Below are positions 32,164 to 43,329 of a DNA stretch of 64,000 bases, in pieces. The position numbers and the translations under genes are program-made. Position 1 is the first letter of the stretch. Each line of letters begins with the position of its first letter. The notes below the pieces were generated by a model. That model worked only from the letters and a program-made list of their open reading frames with translations, ran no database searches and was not told where the DNA came from. This stretch comes from Adiantum capillus-veneris (lineage: Eukaryota; Streptophyta; Polypodiopsida; Polypodiales; Pteridaceae). Where the stretch lies: positions 69,106,372 through 69,170,371 of the forward strand of contig CM043953.1 of assembly GCA_014529385.2 (NCBI GenBank), written 5' to 3'.

Positions 32164-34020
32164 TTATCTTTGTGAAACTAGTTGTTTCCTATGTGCTCCC
32201 AAATATTCAATTGTTCCTTGCCTTCGGAAATAGTTATATCTCACCAGTTGTGTGACAATAAGTAGTGCTTGACTCTTAAACACCTTCCCTCCCAAGACAA
32301 GGTCATTCTTGGAAAATCCTCTTTTCCAGGTTTTTTGGACCCATTTACAAATGTTTTCAGCTAGGCCACAAATTGGGCACTCCTTCAAAAGGTGAGTGAG
32401 GTCTTTGCTAGCTGATCTGCATTGTGGACATCTCTCTGGGCCAATTTCCCTAGTAAAGACCTTCACCCAAGTTGGCATGGCTCCCCAAAAACCTTCCACA
32501 TGAATACCTTCATCTTATGCGGCCATGGCAGGCGCCATATATTCCTCACAATTAACTAACATCTTGACTCCAGCTAGTGCTTGCTCCACTGCTTACTAAG
32601 AAAAGAGGACCAACCCTTTGAATACATTGGCATACATTACACTTCCTTGATTTGAGGTTTAAGGAAGTGTATGTTCTTAGGCCACTGCCAAGATTTCCAC
32701 TCAAAATTAGATTCATAATCCAATAATACAACTTGTTAACCCGTTCTAGAGCTCTGCTGATCAATAGCCTTTCTGTCACATTCAAGTTATGCTAGAGAGC
32801 CAGCTGGTCCGTTCCTTTCCAATTACAAATGTTGTAATCCCAGAGTTGACCAAGATGTTTGATACCTTTGTTATTAATTTTCCTAGCCGCTTCCCTCCAA
32901 AAAGGGGACAACAAGATGCTTCCAACCTTGGAGAGCCAAGGGGACCAATGGGTTATGAAATTATGAAACTACCTCAACAACTCTCCCCATTCCAAGGACT
33001 ATGTTTCCCTATTGCACTTTCATGCAAGTTAGCATGTCATACCCCCAAGTTTAAGGACGGCTAGCTTGTTGTGCACTTCAAGCCCTTTCCACTAACCACC
33101 TTCCGAGCATACCTTAGAGTTATGCATCATAGCCTTAACCATAATAGCCCAATCTTGGCCCTGTTTTGCGAATGCAACCACAAGATTGGTGCATTGGGCT
33201 TCCGCATGAATGCTAGGGTTAAGAATCCTAAGACCACCTCACTCCACAGGTCTGGCAACGATCTCTCTTTTAGCCCACTTCCAGGGCATCGAGTCGTTAG
33301 TGCTATTCTTCCACAGGAATCTCTTAACTAGTTTTAGAAACTCTTTCTAGTTGCATCTAGCCATCTTAAGAAACGGACCATTGAAGGCTATCTAATGGAG
33401 TAAGAAGAAATTGATAACCTTTATTCTACTCAAAAAAGGGAGGAGCACATACTCCCACCTTTGCATCTTGCTCTTTGCTTTCTCAATCACCCATAAGAAT
33501 CTTTCCTTGTGGGTTACATCTACCCCCAAAGGGGCTCCCAAGTGTAAAAAATGCTCTCTTTAGTTACAATCTCCCTTGTCCATATTGATGGATTGAATGA
33601 GTCATTTTGAGAGGCAGAGATCAATCTCGACTTTTCAATGCTACACTTTGACCTAGATGATGCTAGGGAAAACATTTGCACAATTTCAAGGGCCTTCATA
33701 ATGACTTGAGGGCATGCTTTGAGAAAGAGCAAGGAGTCATCCACAAAGAGCTTAAAGTTGTTCGTTGTTAGGTAGAGTTAATCCTAGAATCTCTCCTTTA
33801 GCTGCACTGTCTTCAAGTAGTGTCACTAGAGGATGGGATCCAATGGCAAACATTAGAGGGGCAAGTGGGAAGATTTGCTTACTAGATATCTTTACCTCAA
33901 AGGCCCCCACAATCCTTTCATTGAAGAGGAGCTCCATTGGCTACAAGTACAAAGAGTGCTTACTAGTCAGCACATCCGAGGTCCAAAGCCTAATGACTTC
34001 ATGCATCTTCTATAACTGAC
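32164..34020 (-). pseudogene. LINE reverse transcriptase with C-terminal zinc-binding domain, decayed
   Basis: Read on the minus strand. 33937-33752 gives ERIVGAFEVK and PLAPLMFAIGSHPLV..LEDSAAKGEI, the LINE RT region before the active site. 33744-33520 gives DDSLLFLKACPQV (the active-site FADD, with the first residues altered) and SRSKCSIEKS. 33500-33180 encodes a decayed thumb (KMQRWEYVLLPFLSRIKV; GGLRILNPS). 32499-32200 gives CPQCRSASKDLTHLLKECPI, the zf-RVT zinc-binding domain typical of plant L1-like LINEs. Frames change several times, so it is dead. Orientation is opposite to the endonuclease fragment at 30299-30895. Confidence 0.75.
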
Positions 34021-34893
34021 CACGTTGTTGAGCGCATTTTGAATACTCCATTTTTAAAAAAATTTGTACATATGAACATGAAGTCCAATTTCAAAAGGGT
34101 GTGTGGGCTTGCTTTTTTGTGGGTTTTTTAGATTAATTTAGCAAGCACAGGTACATGGACTGCAAGTCGCTAGTGTAGCGCCATCTGTCAGGCTGCCTTA
34201 GGTGCCCGTATGTGAGTTCTTTGAAGTGTCACTTGTATATAACTAAATATCATGTACAAAAATAAAAAAGTTCAGTCAAATATCAGAAATTTTCAAGTTT
34301 TTTCTTGTTGTGCCTCCTTCATGCCTTTTCATGCAGTTTTTTGTCCACGACTAGTCTTGCCTATGTTTAGTCAGGCCATGGCCACTTACTATTGGATTTG
34401 TGCCAGTTTCTCACATAGAGGTGCATATATTTGAAATTTTTGGTCTTCAAAACCTTTTTTTTCAAAAATGCTAAGAAGTTTTGACGCTTGAAAGCATCCC
34501 TTTTGGAGTTGTGATTTGGGAGATACAATCTATTTCCCACACGGTACATGATGGCAGCCCGCAGGCAGTTTTGTGTATGGTAGGTTGTGGAAGCTCTCTT
34601 GTTTGGTGATGTGTTGTTTTGAAGAGTTATTTGGTGAATTTGGAAGCTCTATTCCTCAAATGCATTGGTTGGCATGTGCTATAAATCCATGCCAAGTTAG
34701 ATGCTTCCTAGTTTTGATGGTGGTCTTTTGGGTGGGCATATGCTTGTAACTTCCCAAGGGATTACTTGACTTTGAATTGAGGTGTTATGGGAGTTCTTTT
34801 GATACCATTTGTGGTTTTGATCTTGTGTCAAGAACGTTCGTGGGAGACATTGCTATAGAGGTGCCCCTTGTTCTTGTTTTCCCAATAGTGTTT
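34021..34893 (+). repeat. Probable decayed 5' LTR of the plus-strand Tat element
   Basis: No genes. The last bases (GTTCTTGTTTTCCCAATAGTG before the primer site) match the end of the LTR-like block at 38594-39167 (CTTTTGTTTTCCCAAAAGTG), and GGGAGACATTGCTATAG matches AGGAGACATGCTCTAGG. Similarity fades upstream and the LTR start is not resolved. Confidence 0.4.
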
Positions 34894-34911
34894 TGGCACC
34901 CACCACCAAGG
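34894..34911 (+). promoter_or_regulatory. Degenerate Tat primer-binding site
   Basis: TGGCACCCACCACCAAGG occupies the place between the LTR-like end and gag. It resembles the perfect site of elements A and B (TGGTGCCCCCACTGAGGA), with several changes. Confidence 0.45.
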
Positions 34912-34952
34912 TTCTTCTTCAAGTTACATGCGGTTTATAGGTTTTGGTAGGT

Positions 34953-37900
34953 ATGGGAACAAAACTTCCTGAGTTTTATGGTTGTGAGTGTGAAAGTGTA
35001 GAAAATTTTATTGAAGATTTGGGGTTTCATTGCTTGCCTGCCCACAAGCAAGATCCTGTCATAGATTTTCTTTTACTACGTTAAAGATGATGCAAGGACT
35101 TGGCTCAAGGAATATGAAGCTCAATTGCAAGCGGCTAAGCCTCCTCAAGTGATGATGTATGATGGAATATGATAAGCTTTTTTCGCAGCATTTTCATAAG
35201 GTAGAAGACTTTGCCAAGGTATGGAAATCTATCAAAAGTCCTTTTCAAGGTGAGAATCAAAGTGTAGAAGCTTATGTAAAGCAATTCAATGAGTTGTGGG
35301 AGAGGTGGTGTGTTACAACAGTGTCCCAATTTATTCACCACTTCTTATGAGAAAATAAGAGGCTTCATAGGAGCTTGGGGCGGTCACTTTTTAGAATGTG
35401 TACGCTATCACGTGAGTTAACCGGAGAGGAATATTAAAAGATCAAAATGTATACATACAGAGGGAGGTAGGGGTTTTTTCAATAGGCACGTAGTGTAAAT
35501 ATAGTATGTATATTGAGGTATTATTAATAACCTCTTGAACGCACGTGATATAGGAAGCTTTTGATAAGTGACCGCCCCGGGCATAGGAGAGGAAAACCAC
35601 ATTCAGATCAAGGAAGGAGATTGGCCCGTACGCCAAAAGCTAAGGATAATGGGACATGTACAACTCAATGCTTTAAAGGAAGAGGTAGATAAAATTCTCA
35701 AAGCATGTTTTGTTTGTCTTGTGAGTATTGTAGAATGGGTGAATCCTATTGTTGTCACACCCAAGAAGGATGGAAAGTGGAGAATTTGGGTTGATTTTAA
35801 GCCTCTAAATACAGCTATGAAGAGAGATCCATACCCTCTTCCTTTCGTAGATGACATACTTGATTCTATTGTAGGGTATGAGAGGTATAGTGTATATGAT
35901 GGATTCTCTGGATATTTTTAGCTCACCTTGGCTTTAGAAGATCAAAAGAAGACCACATTTATCACACCATGGGAATGCTTTTGTTATTATGTGCTTCCTT
36001 TTGATCTTACAAATGGATATGCTTGGTACCAAAAGATCGCCAATAAGGTGTTCTTTCCCTTTCTTGGTGAAGGATACTTTTTATGAGTTTGTGTTTATAG
36101 CTCTAGAAAGGATCATTGTGCAAATATTGGGATGGCATTGAAGCAATATGATGAGAGTGGAGGTCAACTCAACCCAAAGAAGTGTCATCTTGCTCAGCCA
36201 AGAATGAAGTTTTTGGGGCATATGATCTCTGAGAATGGGATTAAAGCAGATCTTGACAAAGTGAAGACTTTGGTGGTCCTCCCATCACCTAAGGATACAA
36301 AGGAGCTTGCTACCTTTATTCAAAACGTGAAGTATATGTCAAGGTTCATTCATTTGACCTCTCAACTTCTTTATCCTCTACAACAAGTAGCAAGGTTGGA
36401 TCCTCTACAATACACAAATGAATGTGAAGAGGTTTTTCAAGGCATCAAGGAGGTTCTTGGCTCTCTTATTGTTGTGCAAGCTCCTAATTTGGGATACATA
36501 TTTTTATGTGGATCCATCAGTAGGTGAGGATGCTATTGGGGCTATGCTTCTTCAATGAGGTAAAACCTCCCACTACATGAAGCATATCTCTTGTGCTAGC
36601 AAGGTGAAACTAGAGATCAAAATAGGCTATATAGAGGTGGAGCTCATTATAATGAGTGTAATGAGTAGCCCTACCTTATCAAAGAGACTCATGAAGTGGA
36701 TTGTGGAGCTACAAGAATTCAAATTCTCTTTTCTTGTTGAGGAAAATACAAGGGCTATAGTGGATGATTTTCTCACCTATATAGAAATCCCTCTTCTTAT
36801 CAATGAGGATGTTGTGAAGAAGCGGCACATAAAAGCTCCTGACATAGACAATGCCTATTTATTGTTTTTTGATGGCTCTTACAGGAAATCTCATGATGAA
36901 GCTTTGAGAGGTGTTTTAATTTATGATCCTCAAGGTGCTATGGTAACCAAAAGGAGTTTGAAGCTTACATCACAAAGCAACAAACAGCTAAGTAAGCTAC
37001 CTTTAAGAAAGGACTACATCTTTGCCTTGAGCTTGGTATACATCGTGTGAGGGTAAGAGGTGATTATTTCTTAGTGGTTAAACAAGTACTTGGGATGTGG
37101 AAAAGTAGGAATCCAAGGATGAAAAATATGTGTTTTCAAGTGAATAATGTGCTTAATCATTTTGAATTTTGGACTTTAAGGCATGTGAACATGTCTCAAA
37201 ATGAAGAAGCACATGCTGTAGCACAAGCTTCAATTGGAAAATTGTATGTGATAAGGAATGATTCTCCTCTTATTTGGAAGGGAATATTTGGAGAGGGAAG
37301 AAGAGTTTCTACAAATAGGTATGCTTCTATCAAAGTTGGAGAAATCAAAGAAGTATGCTTTCCTTCATCGTGCCAAAAGGTATGTGATGCTTGGTGATGC
37401 CTTGCATATGAAAGGGGCTGATCTTGTGATGAGAAGGGTGCCATGGAAAGAAGAAATTTACAAATTTTGGAGGAGAATCATGAGGGTTCTTGTGGTGGTC
37501 ATCTTGCTTCAAAGATCACTTTGCATAAAATCTTACAGGAGGGATATGTGTGGGCAAGCATCCAACGTGATGTTCATTATTGGTCAAGTCTTGTGAGGAA
37601 TGTCAAAGCATGGAAAAAGGGTTCTCAAATCAAAAGTTAGAGGCACCACTATGGCACATGATGTGTTTGAGAAGTGGGGTATTGATTCAATAGGTCCTCT
37701 ATCCAAAGCTATTAAGCAAATCACAAGTAAAGATGTTTCCCAATTTTTATATGAAGATATTTGCTACAAATTTGGCATGCCCTTGGAGTTACTTTCTGAA
37801 AAGTGCAAAGTTTTAGGGGAGAGCTAGTGGATTATCTATATGAGAAGCTTCATGTGCATCGCGAGTTTACTACTCCCTATTATCCTCAATGTAATGCTAT

Positions 37901-38612
37901 GAATGAAAAGTATAATGGAGAGATCATAAGGATTCTTACAAAGATGAAAAAAAATATTGTGAAGAATCAAGATTTAGAGCAATCAGGATTTAGAGCTACC
38001 TTGTGCTCTATGGGCTTACAGGAATGCCATCAAATTAGGTATTGATTTCTCTACCTTCCACGTAGTCTTTGGCAAAGAGGCTTTCATTCCTAATGAAGTG
38101 GAGATACAAGCTTTGAGGCTGATGTTAAAGTTTGAAGATGGGCCTCATGATGCACTCATAGAGAGGATTTTGAATTTGCAATGTGCATAATTGTACATGC
38201 TACTTGATTTTGAGCATTATGAATAGGTATCAAAGAACAACCACGCGAAGGAAAATGAGAAGGTGAAAGACAAAGACATCAAGTAGGGTGACATGTTTCT
38301 TCGTTACAAAGCCAGCTTGATAATGCTTTTCAAAAGAAGTTTCAAATCAAGTGTCAATGTCCTTTCTTTGTTTTAAACATGTTTTCAAATGGCGCATATT
38401 AGCTTACCGACTTGAATGGTACCCCGCATAAAGTGCGTGTGAATGGGTACATGTTAAAGAAGTATGTTGCAAGGTTGATGACTGTGGTTGAGCATAAGTA
38501 TTCGTTTGAAGAATTTTCTGATTGTGTGGCTGATTATGAAGATGAATTTAAGGCTACAAAGAGCACCAAAAGTAAGCCAAAGGAGGGCGAGGCTTGGCAT
38601 CCCCATCACTGA
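34953..38612 (+). pseudogene. Decayed Tat-lineage gypsy Gag-Pol
   Basis: Gag starts at ATG 34953 (MGTKLPEFYGCE) and is readable to about 35345 (SVEAYVKQFNELWERW). The zinc knuckle and protease are missing, apparently deleted. RT resumes after the MITE: VVTPKKDGKWRIWVDFKPLN (about 35750) and YDGFSGYF. The active-site FIDD is lost to a stop and frameshift near 36085 (VCVYSS remains). FLGHMISENGI and the Ty3-type RNase H end near 36525. The second RNase H is at 36840-37220 (LLFFDGSYRKSHD). Integrase remnants lie at 37480-38060 (CGGHLAS, EKWGIDSIGPL, TTPYYPQCN), and the C-terminus at 38400-38612. At least ten stops or shifts. Unlike elements A and B it has no room for leader ORFs: gag begins 42 bases after the primer site. 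Confidence 0.85.
35374..35581. mobile_element. 208-bp MITE, hAT-like (8-bp target duplication)
   Basis: Terminal inverted repeats CTTGGGGCGGTCACTT and (reverse of the right end) CCCGGGGCGGTCACTT. TATCACGTG also pairs with the reverse of the right arm near 35540. CATAGGAG flanks it exactly on both sides (35366-35373 and 35582-35589), an 8-bp target duplication as made by hAT transposases. No coding capacity; the middle is AT-rich with an imperfect palindrome (GAGGTATTATTAATAACCTC). It lies in the dead Tat pol, so it is younger than that element's decay or deletion. Confidence 0.78.
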
Positions 38613-39167
38613 CCCATAGGACCAAAGACGAAAATTTGGAGAAGCTAAAAACCATTCAGACGAATAGAGACCAGAGACATGCAACCACAAATTGATGAGC
38701 CAAGCACCATCTTGAAGAATCCACAAAGTGATACGCATGCCAAGAAGGGGGACCAAGCCCCATCACCACTGTGGATTGCTGCCACAACTGGCTAGACCTT
38801 TCATACCAAATAATTTGTCGATCTACCACCAAGAAGTACCAAAGAGCACAGATGCCCATTGTCCTTCCCAAGAGGATGTGGGTGGGTCATCCTCTCCCAA
38901 GCTCCAGAAACAACGGGGTGGTGAGTGAGAACCACTTTCTATGCTGCAACCTAGCCTAGCAACTCATCCCAGGGTGGCCACGTGCACTGTCTACAACCAC
39001 TACACCGTTGCACTCTAGCTAGGGTTCCCCGTCTCCTTGCCCTACCATAGTGGCTCTATTGAGCCCCCGGGACACTTTTTGTTGGCATGTGCTCTTATCA
39101 CAGTGACTTTGTGTCTTTAGCACACTTAGGAGACATGCTCTAGGCTTTTGTTTTCCCAAAAGTGTTT
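38594..39167 (+). repeat. Probable decayed 3' LTR of the plus-strand Tat element
   Basis: Preceded by a purine-rich tract overlapping the end of pol (CCAAAGGAGGGCGAGG, about 38577). It ends at a second primer-binding-site-like sequence. Its end resembles 34840-34893. No coding frame of note. Confidence 0.4.
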
Positions 39168-39440
39168 TGGTGCCCTTACTAAGGAACTACTACAAATAAC
39201 CTTCAACCGATATTTTTTTCCAAAGATGAATTTTTTTTTTTGGAGATTTTCACAATCATGAAGGTAAAAATGTTGAGGCATTCATTGAGCTTTCATGATT
39301 GCTTGGGCTGACAAGGAAGACCCTACCGTTGTTGTGCGGTTACACATTCATGCAAGGAAAATGAGGAAGTTGTAAAAGGTAGCATCACTCAAGAGAGTAA
39401 CATATTTGACACGTAACTCAATCAGGTTGTCAAAGTCAGA
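39168..39440 (+). pseudogene. Second degenerate primer site and short gag remnant
   Basis: 39168-39185 reads TGGTGCCCTTACTAAGGA, 14 of 18 bases matching the site of elements A and B. It is followed by a gag-like scrap (NVEAFIELS near 39265) resembling the start of the gag at 34953. A primer site after a 3' LTR suggests a tandem LTR-internal-LTR-internal arrangement, like that of element A. Confidence 0.4.
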
Positions 39441-39640
39441 GAATTAATGATTGTGGGCAATGGAAAACTTCAACAAAATTCCTTGCCTTCTTCGTGGGCA
39501 AAGCAAGATGAAAAACGTCTCTACTACACATGCTCAAGTGGGGATAAAGGGGAGCTTGGGCAAGGGCACTGGAAAGGGACCATAAGGCAAGTGGGCCAAC
39601 AAGGGGAGGGGGGAGTAATCCCACATGGGTGGGTGGGGGG

Positions 39641-39672
<32 letters not shown>

Positions 39673-40226
39673 GGGCGCTCTATAAGTTGGAGTGAACCTA
39701 CTTCACTCCCAACATCAGAGGAGGAAGGACTCACCTCTTGGGCTCCTTCCACTTATGCTTGGGGGGCCTCACATGTGTTCGAGTGTGTGGTGTCTATGTG
39801 TGATTAAATCTCTGGTGTTATTTAGGGATGATGATGCAGCTAAATGTCTTTTGGTCAATGAATATCCCCGCCTGCGACTAGAGAGTGGTGGTTTTAAAAT
39901 TACAAGAAAAGATGAGGGTGATGATAGGTAGGGTACAAGAGATGTTTACAAGTTGCTATGTCGTCAAAGATAACACCCATGGCTTGTGTGATATGGTCAC
40001 AACCTACCTATTGATGCTCGCTTGGTGATGTGATGCTTGTTAGAGTACGCCTCCAACTCCGTCGTGTTGTCTGCAATCATAGCCGAGTGTTTTTGGTTGT
40101 TGTTGTCGCCTTGCTATCATTCTCATCGAGGTCCTTGTTGAGGAGTGTGTATGCATGCAAGCGTTTGCAAGTATACGAGTGATTACGACTGAATTTTTTT
40201 TTAAATTTTAGCTCATGGGTTGATCC
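39441..40226. other. Gene-free stretch with poly-G tract
   Basis: Thirty consecutive G at 39642-39671, preceded by GGGTGGGTGGGGGGC. No supported gene. Confidence 0.5.
39642..39671. repeat. Poly-G tract, 30 bases
   Basis: The third long G homopolymer in the region. The neighbouring G-rich bases (GGGTGGGTGGGGGG) would add to quadruplex potential. Frames that read as polyglycine or polyproline across it are artefacts. Confidence 0.9.
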
Positions 40227-40552
40227 CCTGAAGGCAGATTTAGTCAAGTAGGAAACTTGAACTAAAGAAGGTGCCACTTTTGAAAACATTAGTGTTCTTC
40301 AGAATAGGTTTCCCACTTTTGTTTTTGGGGAATGAAAACACTTCTTCAAGGGGGAAGTAATCATGGGGGTCAAGGACAGGCCAACGGCCACCTACCAATG
40401 GGAAGGGAATCCTAGGCCATGTGGCTATAAAGGGAGGTTGACTGGAGGACTCACTTATGGCAGTTCCAAGGTCCTCATAGTAGGGCTTGTAATTTATGGA
40501 TACGATGACGGATATGGATGACTTCAACACGGAGGATTGATTCAATCGTGAT

Positions 40553-41066
40553 TCGGCCATTCATGGATATGGTTAGGCCAAAGGCTAATGTGTGTGAGTT
40601 GGAGCTTGACATTGCTCTTGACACAGAAGGTTAAAGACAGGCAGATTATTTTGGAACGCATATGATATGCAATGGACTCGAGGATGAATTCCACAGATCA
40701 GAGTCCAGGTGTTAGGATGATTGCCATGAGTGGAGTTCTAAGCCAGATTTGATTGAGATGGTCAGATTGGCAGAGATTGCCAGGATTGCATCAACATTTG
40801 GGAATCCCATTTACGAGATATTGATCTCAAGACCCAAGATTTCATTTGAAGTAGGTGTACTTGTAGTGGGAGCATTCATCCGTGCAATGGCTGATATTGG
40901 CCTATAGCATAGGGGCACTTTGCAATGTATCGTGAGATACCTGCGGGATGTGTGTGGCTTTCGGCAAAAGTATGCGATTGTTCACTCTATACTTTCTCTA
41001 CAATTAGAGTTGGATGTACACACATTCAGTGAGCGAGTGGGCATTGGTCGAGGTCATACTTAATGA
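40553..41066 (+). pseudogene. Copia accessory domain X, copy 1 (decayed)
   Basis: Pieces read FMDMVRPKANVCELELDIAL, then THMICNGLEDEFHRSESRC, then EIARIASTFGNPIYEILI and a hydrophobic segment ending ADIGL. These match copy 2 (48238-48808) and the open minus-strand copy at 59000-59794 (THVICGGYEESLHSSESEC; EVARVASTFGVLMYEMLI). Several frameshifts and stops. Not a known family to me. Confidence 0.6.
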
Positions 41067-41415
41067 TGACCTTGTACAGGTTTTGTACAATTTCCTTTTT
41101 TTTTCTCCCTCATGGCCACATTGGCCTTTACGTGGGAGGTTGTTGGGGTAAATCCCCATGTGGCCAGGTGCCCACCCACTACACTTATTCTTTTATGTAC
41201 ATAATAGAATAAGGGGGCTCACATATTGATACTGAGTTTGAGCCTCTGCAAACACAAGTCTCCTCTTCTTCTCTCTTCTCCATTGTTGTGCGCGCACACA
41301 CACATACACATGTTTGCTCATGCACTTCAAATTCTTTATAAAATATATTTTTTTATACCTCATTCATAACTTTGACAAGAGTCATTGTAAGTATTTACAA
41401 GGTTTACATTATCCT

Positions 41416-41650
41416 TTAGTTGGATGTCTTGCATCCACCATGCATCTTCAAAAGGATAGTTCTTAAATTTGACAAGATGTCATCGGATAGTCTTACCCGT
41501 AAAACCTTGTCTTCATGTTGTAGGATGCTCTCTGGCTTCAAAATATCTTCTTGACCCTCAAACTTAGGTGGTTTTTTAAATATTGGTTCTTTGGGTGGCT
41601 CGCTCTTATAAGGTTTCAAGAGGCTCACATGAAAATTATTATGAATGAGC
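41416..41650 (-). pseudogene. Chromovirus integrase tail / chromodomain-like remnant
   Basis: The minus strand reads SLLKPYKSEPPKEPIFKKPP, then KFEGQEDILKPESILQHEDK, the linker and start of a gypsy chromodomain. It lies in the last quarter of the direct repeat and has a matching copy at 49100-49320. Confidence 0.65.
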
Positions 41651-41695
41651 TAGGTACTCGCTAACCTTAACTTCATTGATAGGCTTAAGAATTTG

Positions 41696-42726
41696 CGATT
41701 TTAATTGCCTAGTTTGGATTTTATTGATGAAATTATTTGGCAATTGAATTGATTTACTAATTGTGATTTGATTTGGCTACACTAATCCTCTATGTGTGGA
41801 GAATTTTTTGAAAAAATTCGGGTATTTTTTGGATAATTTTTATAATTTTTGGTCAATTTTTTGCTAATTTTTGCATTGATTTTTGCTTAATTCCGAAAAA
41901 ATTTGATATCTTGCGATCTTGATGAGCTGTTTTGTGTGCGTATTTACGGCATCATTTTGAGCACATTTGTGCCCTCCTTGGTTGAGTTTTGAGTGTTTCG
42001 CTATTTTCGCGAACCGGATGGTTGATTTTGTTGTGATTGACGTTTTTGACAAAAACTACTATTTTTGGTGTGTTTATGCAAGTCAAAAGTGTTTGATTGT
42101 GATTGAAAATTATTTTTTGATATTTTAAATTTTTTTGGATTTTTTGCTAAATTTTTGGATTTCCGGGTGATTTTTAACGTTTTCCGCTAATTTTCGGACT
42201 AAATTTGGCTTTTAGGGGCATCAAGAAAATAAAAATTGAAAAATTTGCTTCGACGCGAGCGTCGGCTGTTGATCTCGAACTTGGACACACATTCCGGCAG
42301 ATTTTGATGATCGTGCGAACTCGGTAGTCAAATTTCGAGCTTCGGTCTCTGACCACTCTCCCTTGTCTCATTCGAGAGTGCGCCACTCTATCTCCTCCTG
42401 ACCAGCAAGAAGAGGCCCCACCACACACACACACACACACTTTTATCTCTCTGTAGCAGTGTAGCGGGTCAATTCTCTCTCTTCCTCTGCTCATTCGTCG
42501 CTACACCAGTTGCGCGCTTTGTCTCCGCCATTAAGGCCGTACACACCGAGCGTGCTGTAGCCCAACTCTCACTCACATTCTTTCACCGGCCATGTGACCA
42601 CACACTCACCCTCTTCTCTCTCTTATCTCTCTCTCAACTCTCCTTGTCGGATAGATATTTAAGGTCTCTTGGGATAGTTTCCTCCGACATTAGAATACTT
42701 TTCCTTCTTCTTCTTCTTCTGTCCTC

Positions 42727-42790
<64 letters not shown>

Positions 42791-43329
42791 GTGCACGGAG
42801 GACAACCGAGTCCACTCTCTCTCCTCTCTGTGCGTGAATGTTGACACCCACGGTCCACCTGCCGCTCTGGCACTCTCTCTCTCTTTTCCTACTCCTGCTG
42901 CGCACAAGAAAAGAGGTCACCAGTGATCACCCCTCTTGCAATCATCGAAGCATGTAGAGAGCTGATCCGCTAGGACATGTTTACATGAAATTGAATTTTT
43001 GCGTAAAATTTGGCCGCTAGGGTAGTTTCGCGCGTGAAAATTGTGACTCAGGGTTGAAAGTACCAGATTCTTGGTGAAATTTAGCAAGTGTGAGTTGCAA
43101 AACTCGTGAGAGTTTTAACTTTGGACCTAGAAATAGGGGAATCATCAACAAACATTCGGTAATCATTCGAGCCGAGATCATCACAGTTCTAGCTCAGTTC
43201 TGGAAGGTGTTGCCACAATTCAGTCAAGAAGCTAGAAGTGATCGTGCACACAAGAAATTGGCTAGTGCAAGTAATTGCACTACAAATTGAGCTTCCAGTT
43301 GGACGAACAGAGACACAAATCACGGTGGA
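41696..43329. other. AT-rich then pyrimidine-rich stretch upstream of the repeated-domain gene
   Basis: 41.70-42.15 kb is strikingly T-rich (runs of TTTTTGG/AATTTTT). 42.2-42.9 kb turns CT-rich, with (CA)10 at 42420-42440 and (TC)n at 42723-42787. A pyrimidine-rich block like this is common in untranslated leaders or LTR R/U5 regions. No partner LTR was found in the window, and copy 2 of the direct repeat lacks this sequence, so an insertion starts at 41696. A 66-codon frame at 43090-43290 may be the decayed 5' end of the gene that follows. Confidence 0.4.
42723..42787. repeat. (TC)n microsatellite
   Basis: About 65 bases of TC with one interruption (CCC at 42736-42738). Confidence 0.93.

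Larger units (their letters stand above)
40227..41695 (+). repeat. Chimeric direct repeat, copy 1 (1.47 kb)
   Basis: About 90% identical by eye to 47899-49342. Four parts in order: the end of a chromovirus pol (40227-40360); the 3' half of a copia-like element with its accessory domain (to 41140); a copia-type LTR start (TGTTGGGGTAAATCCCC at 41141, preceded by GTGGGAGGT); and an inverted chromovirus tail (minus strand, about 41330-41650). The shared composite order shows that the chimera formed before duplication. Confidence 0.8.

Noticed and set aside
39447-39807. ORFs over the poly-G tract at 39.64 kb
   Set aside because: Low-complexity artefacts on both strands.
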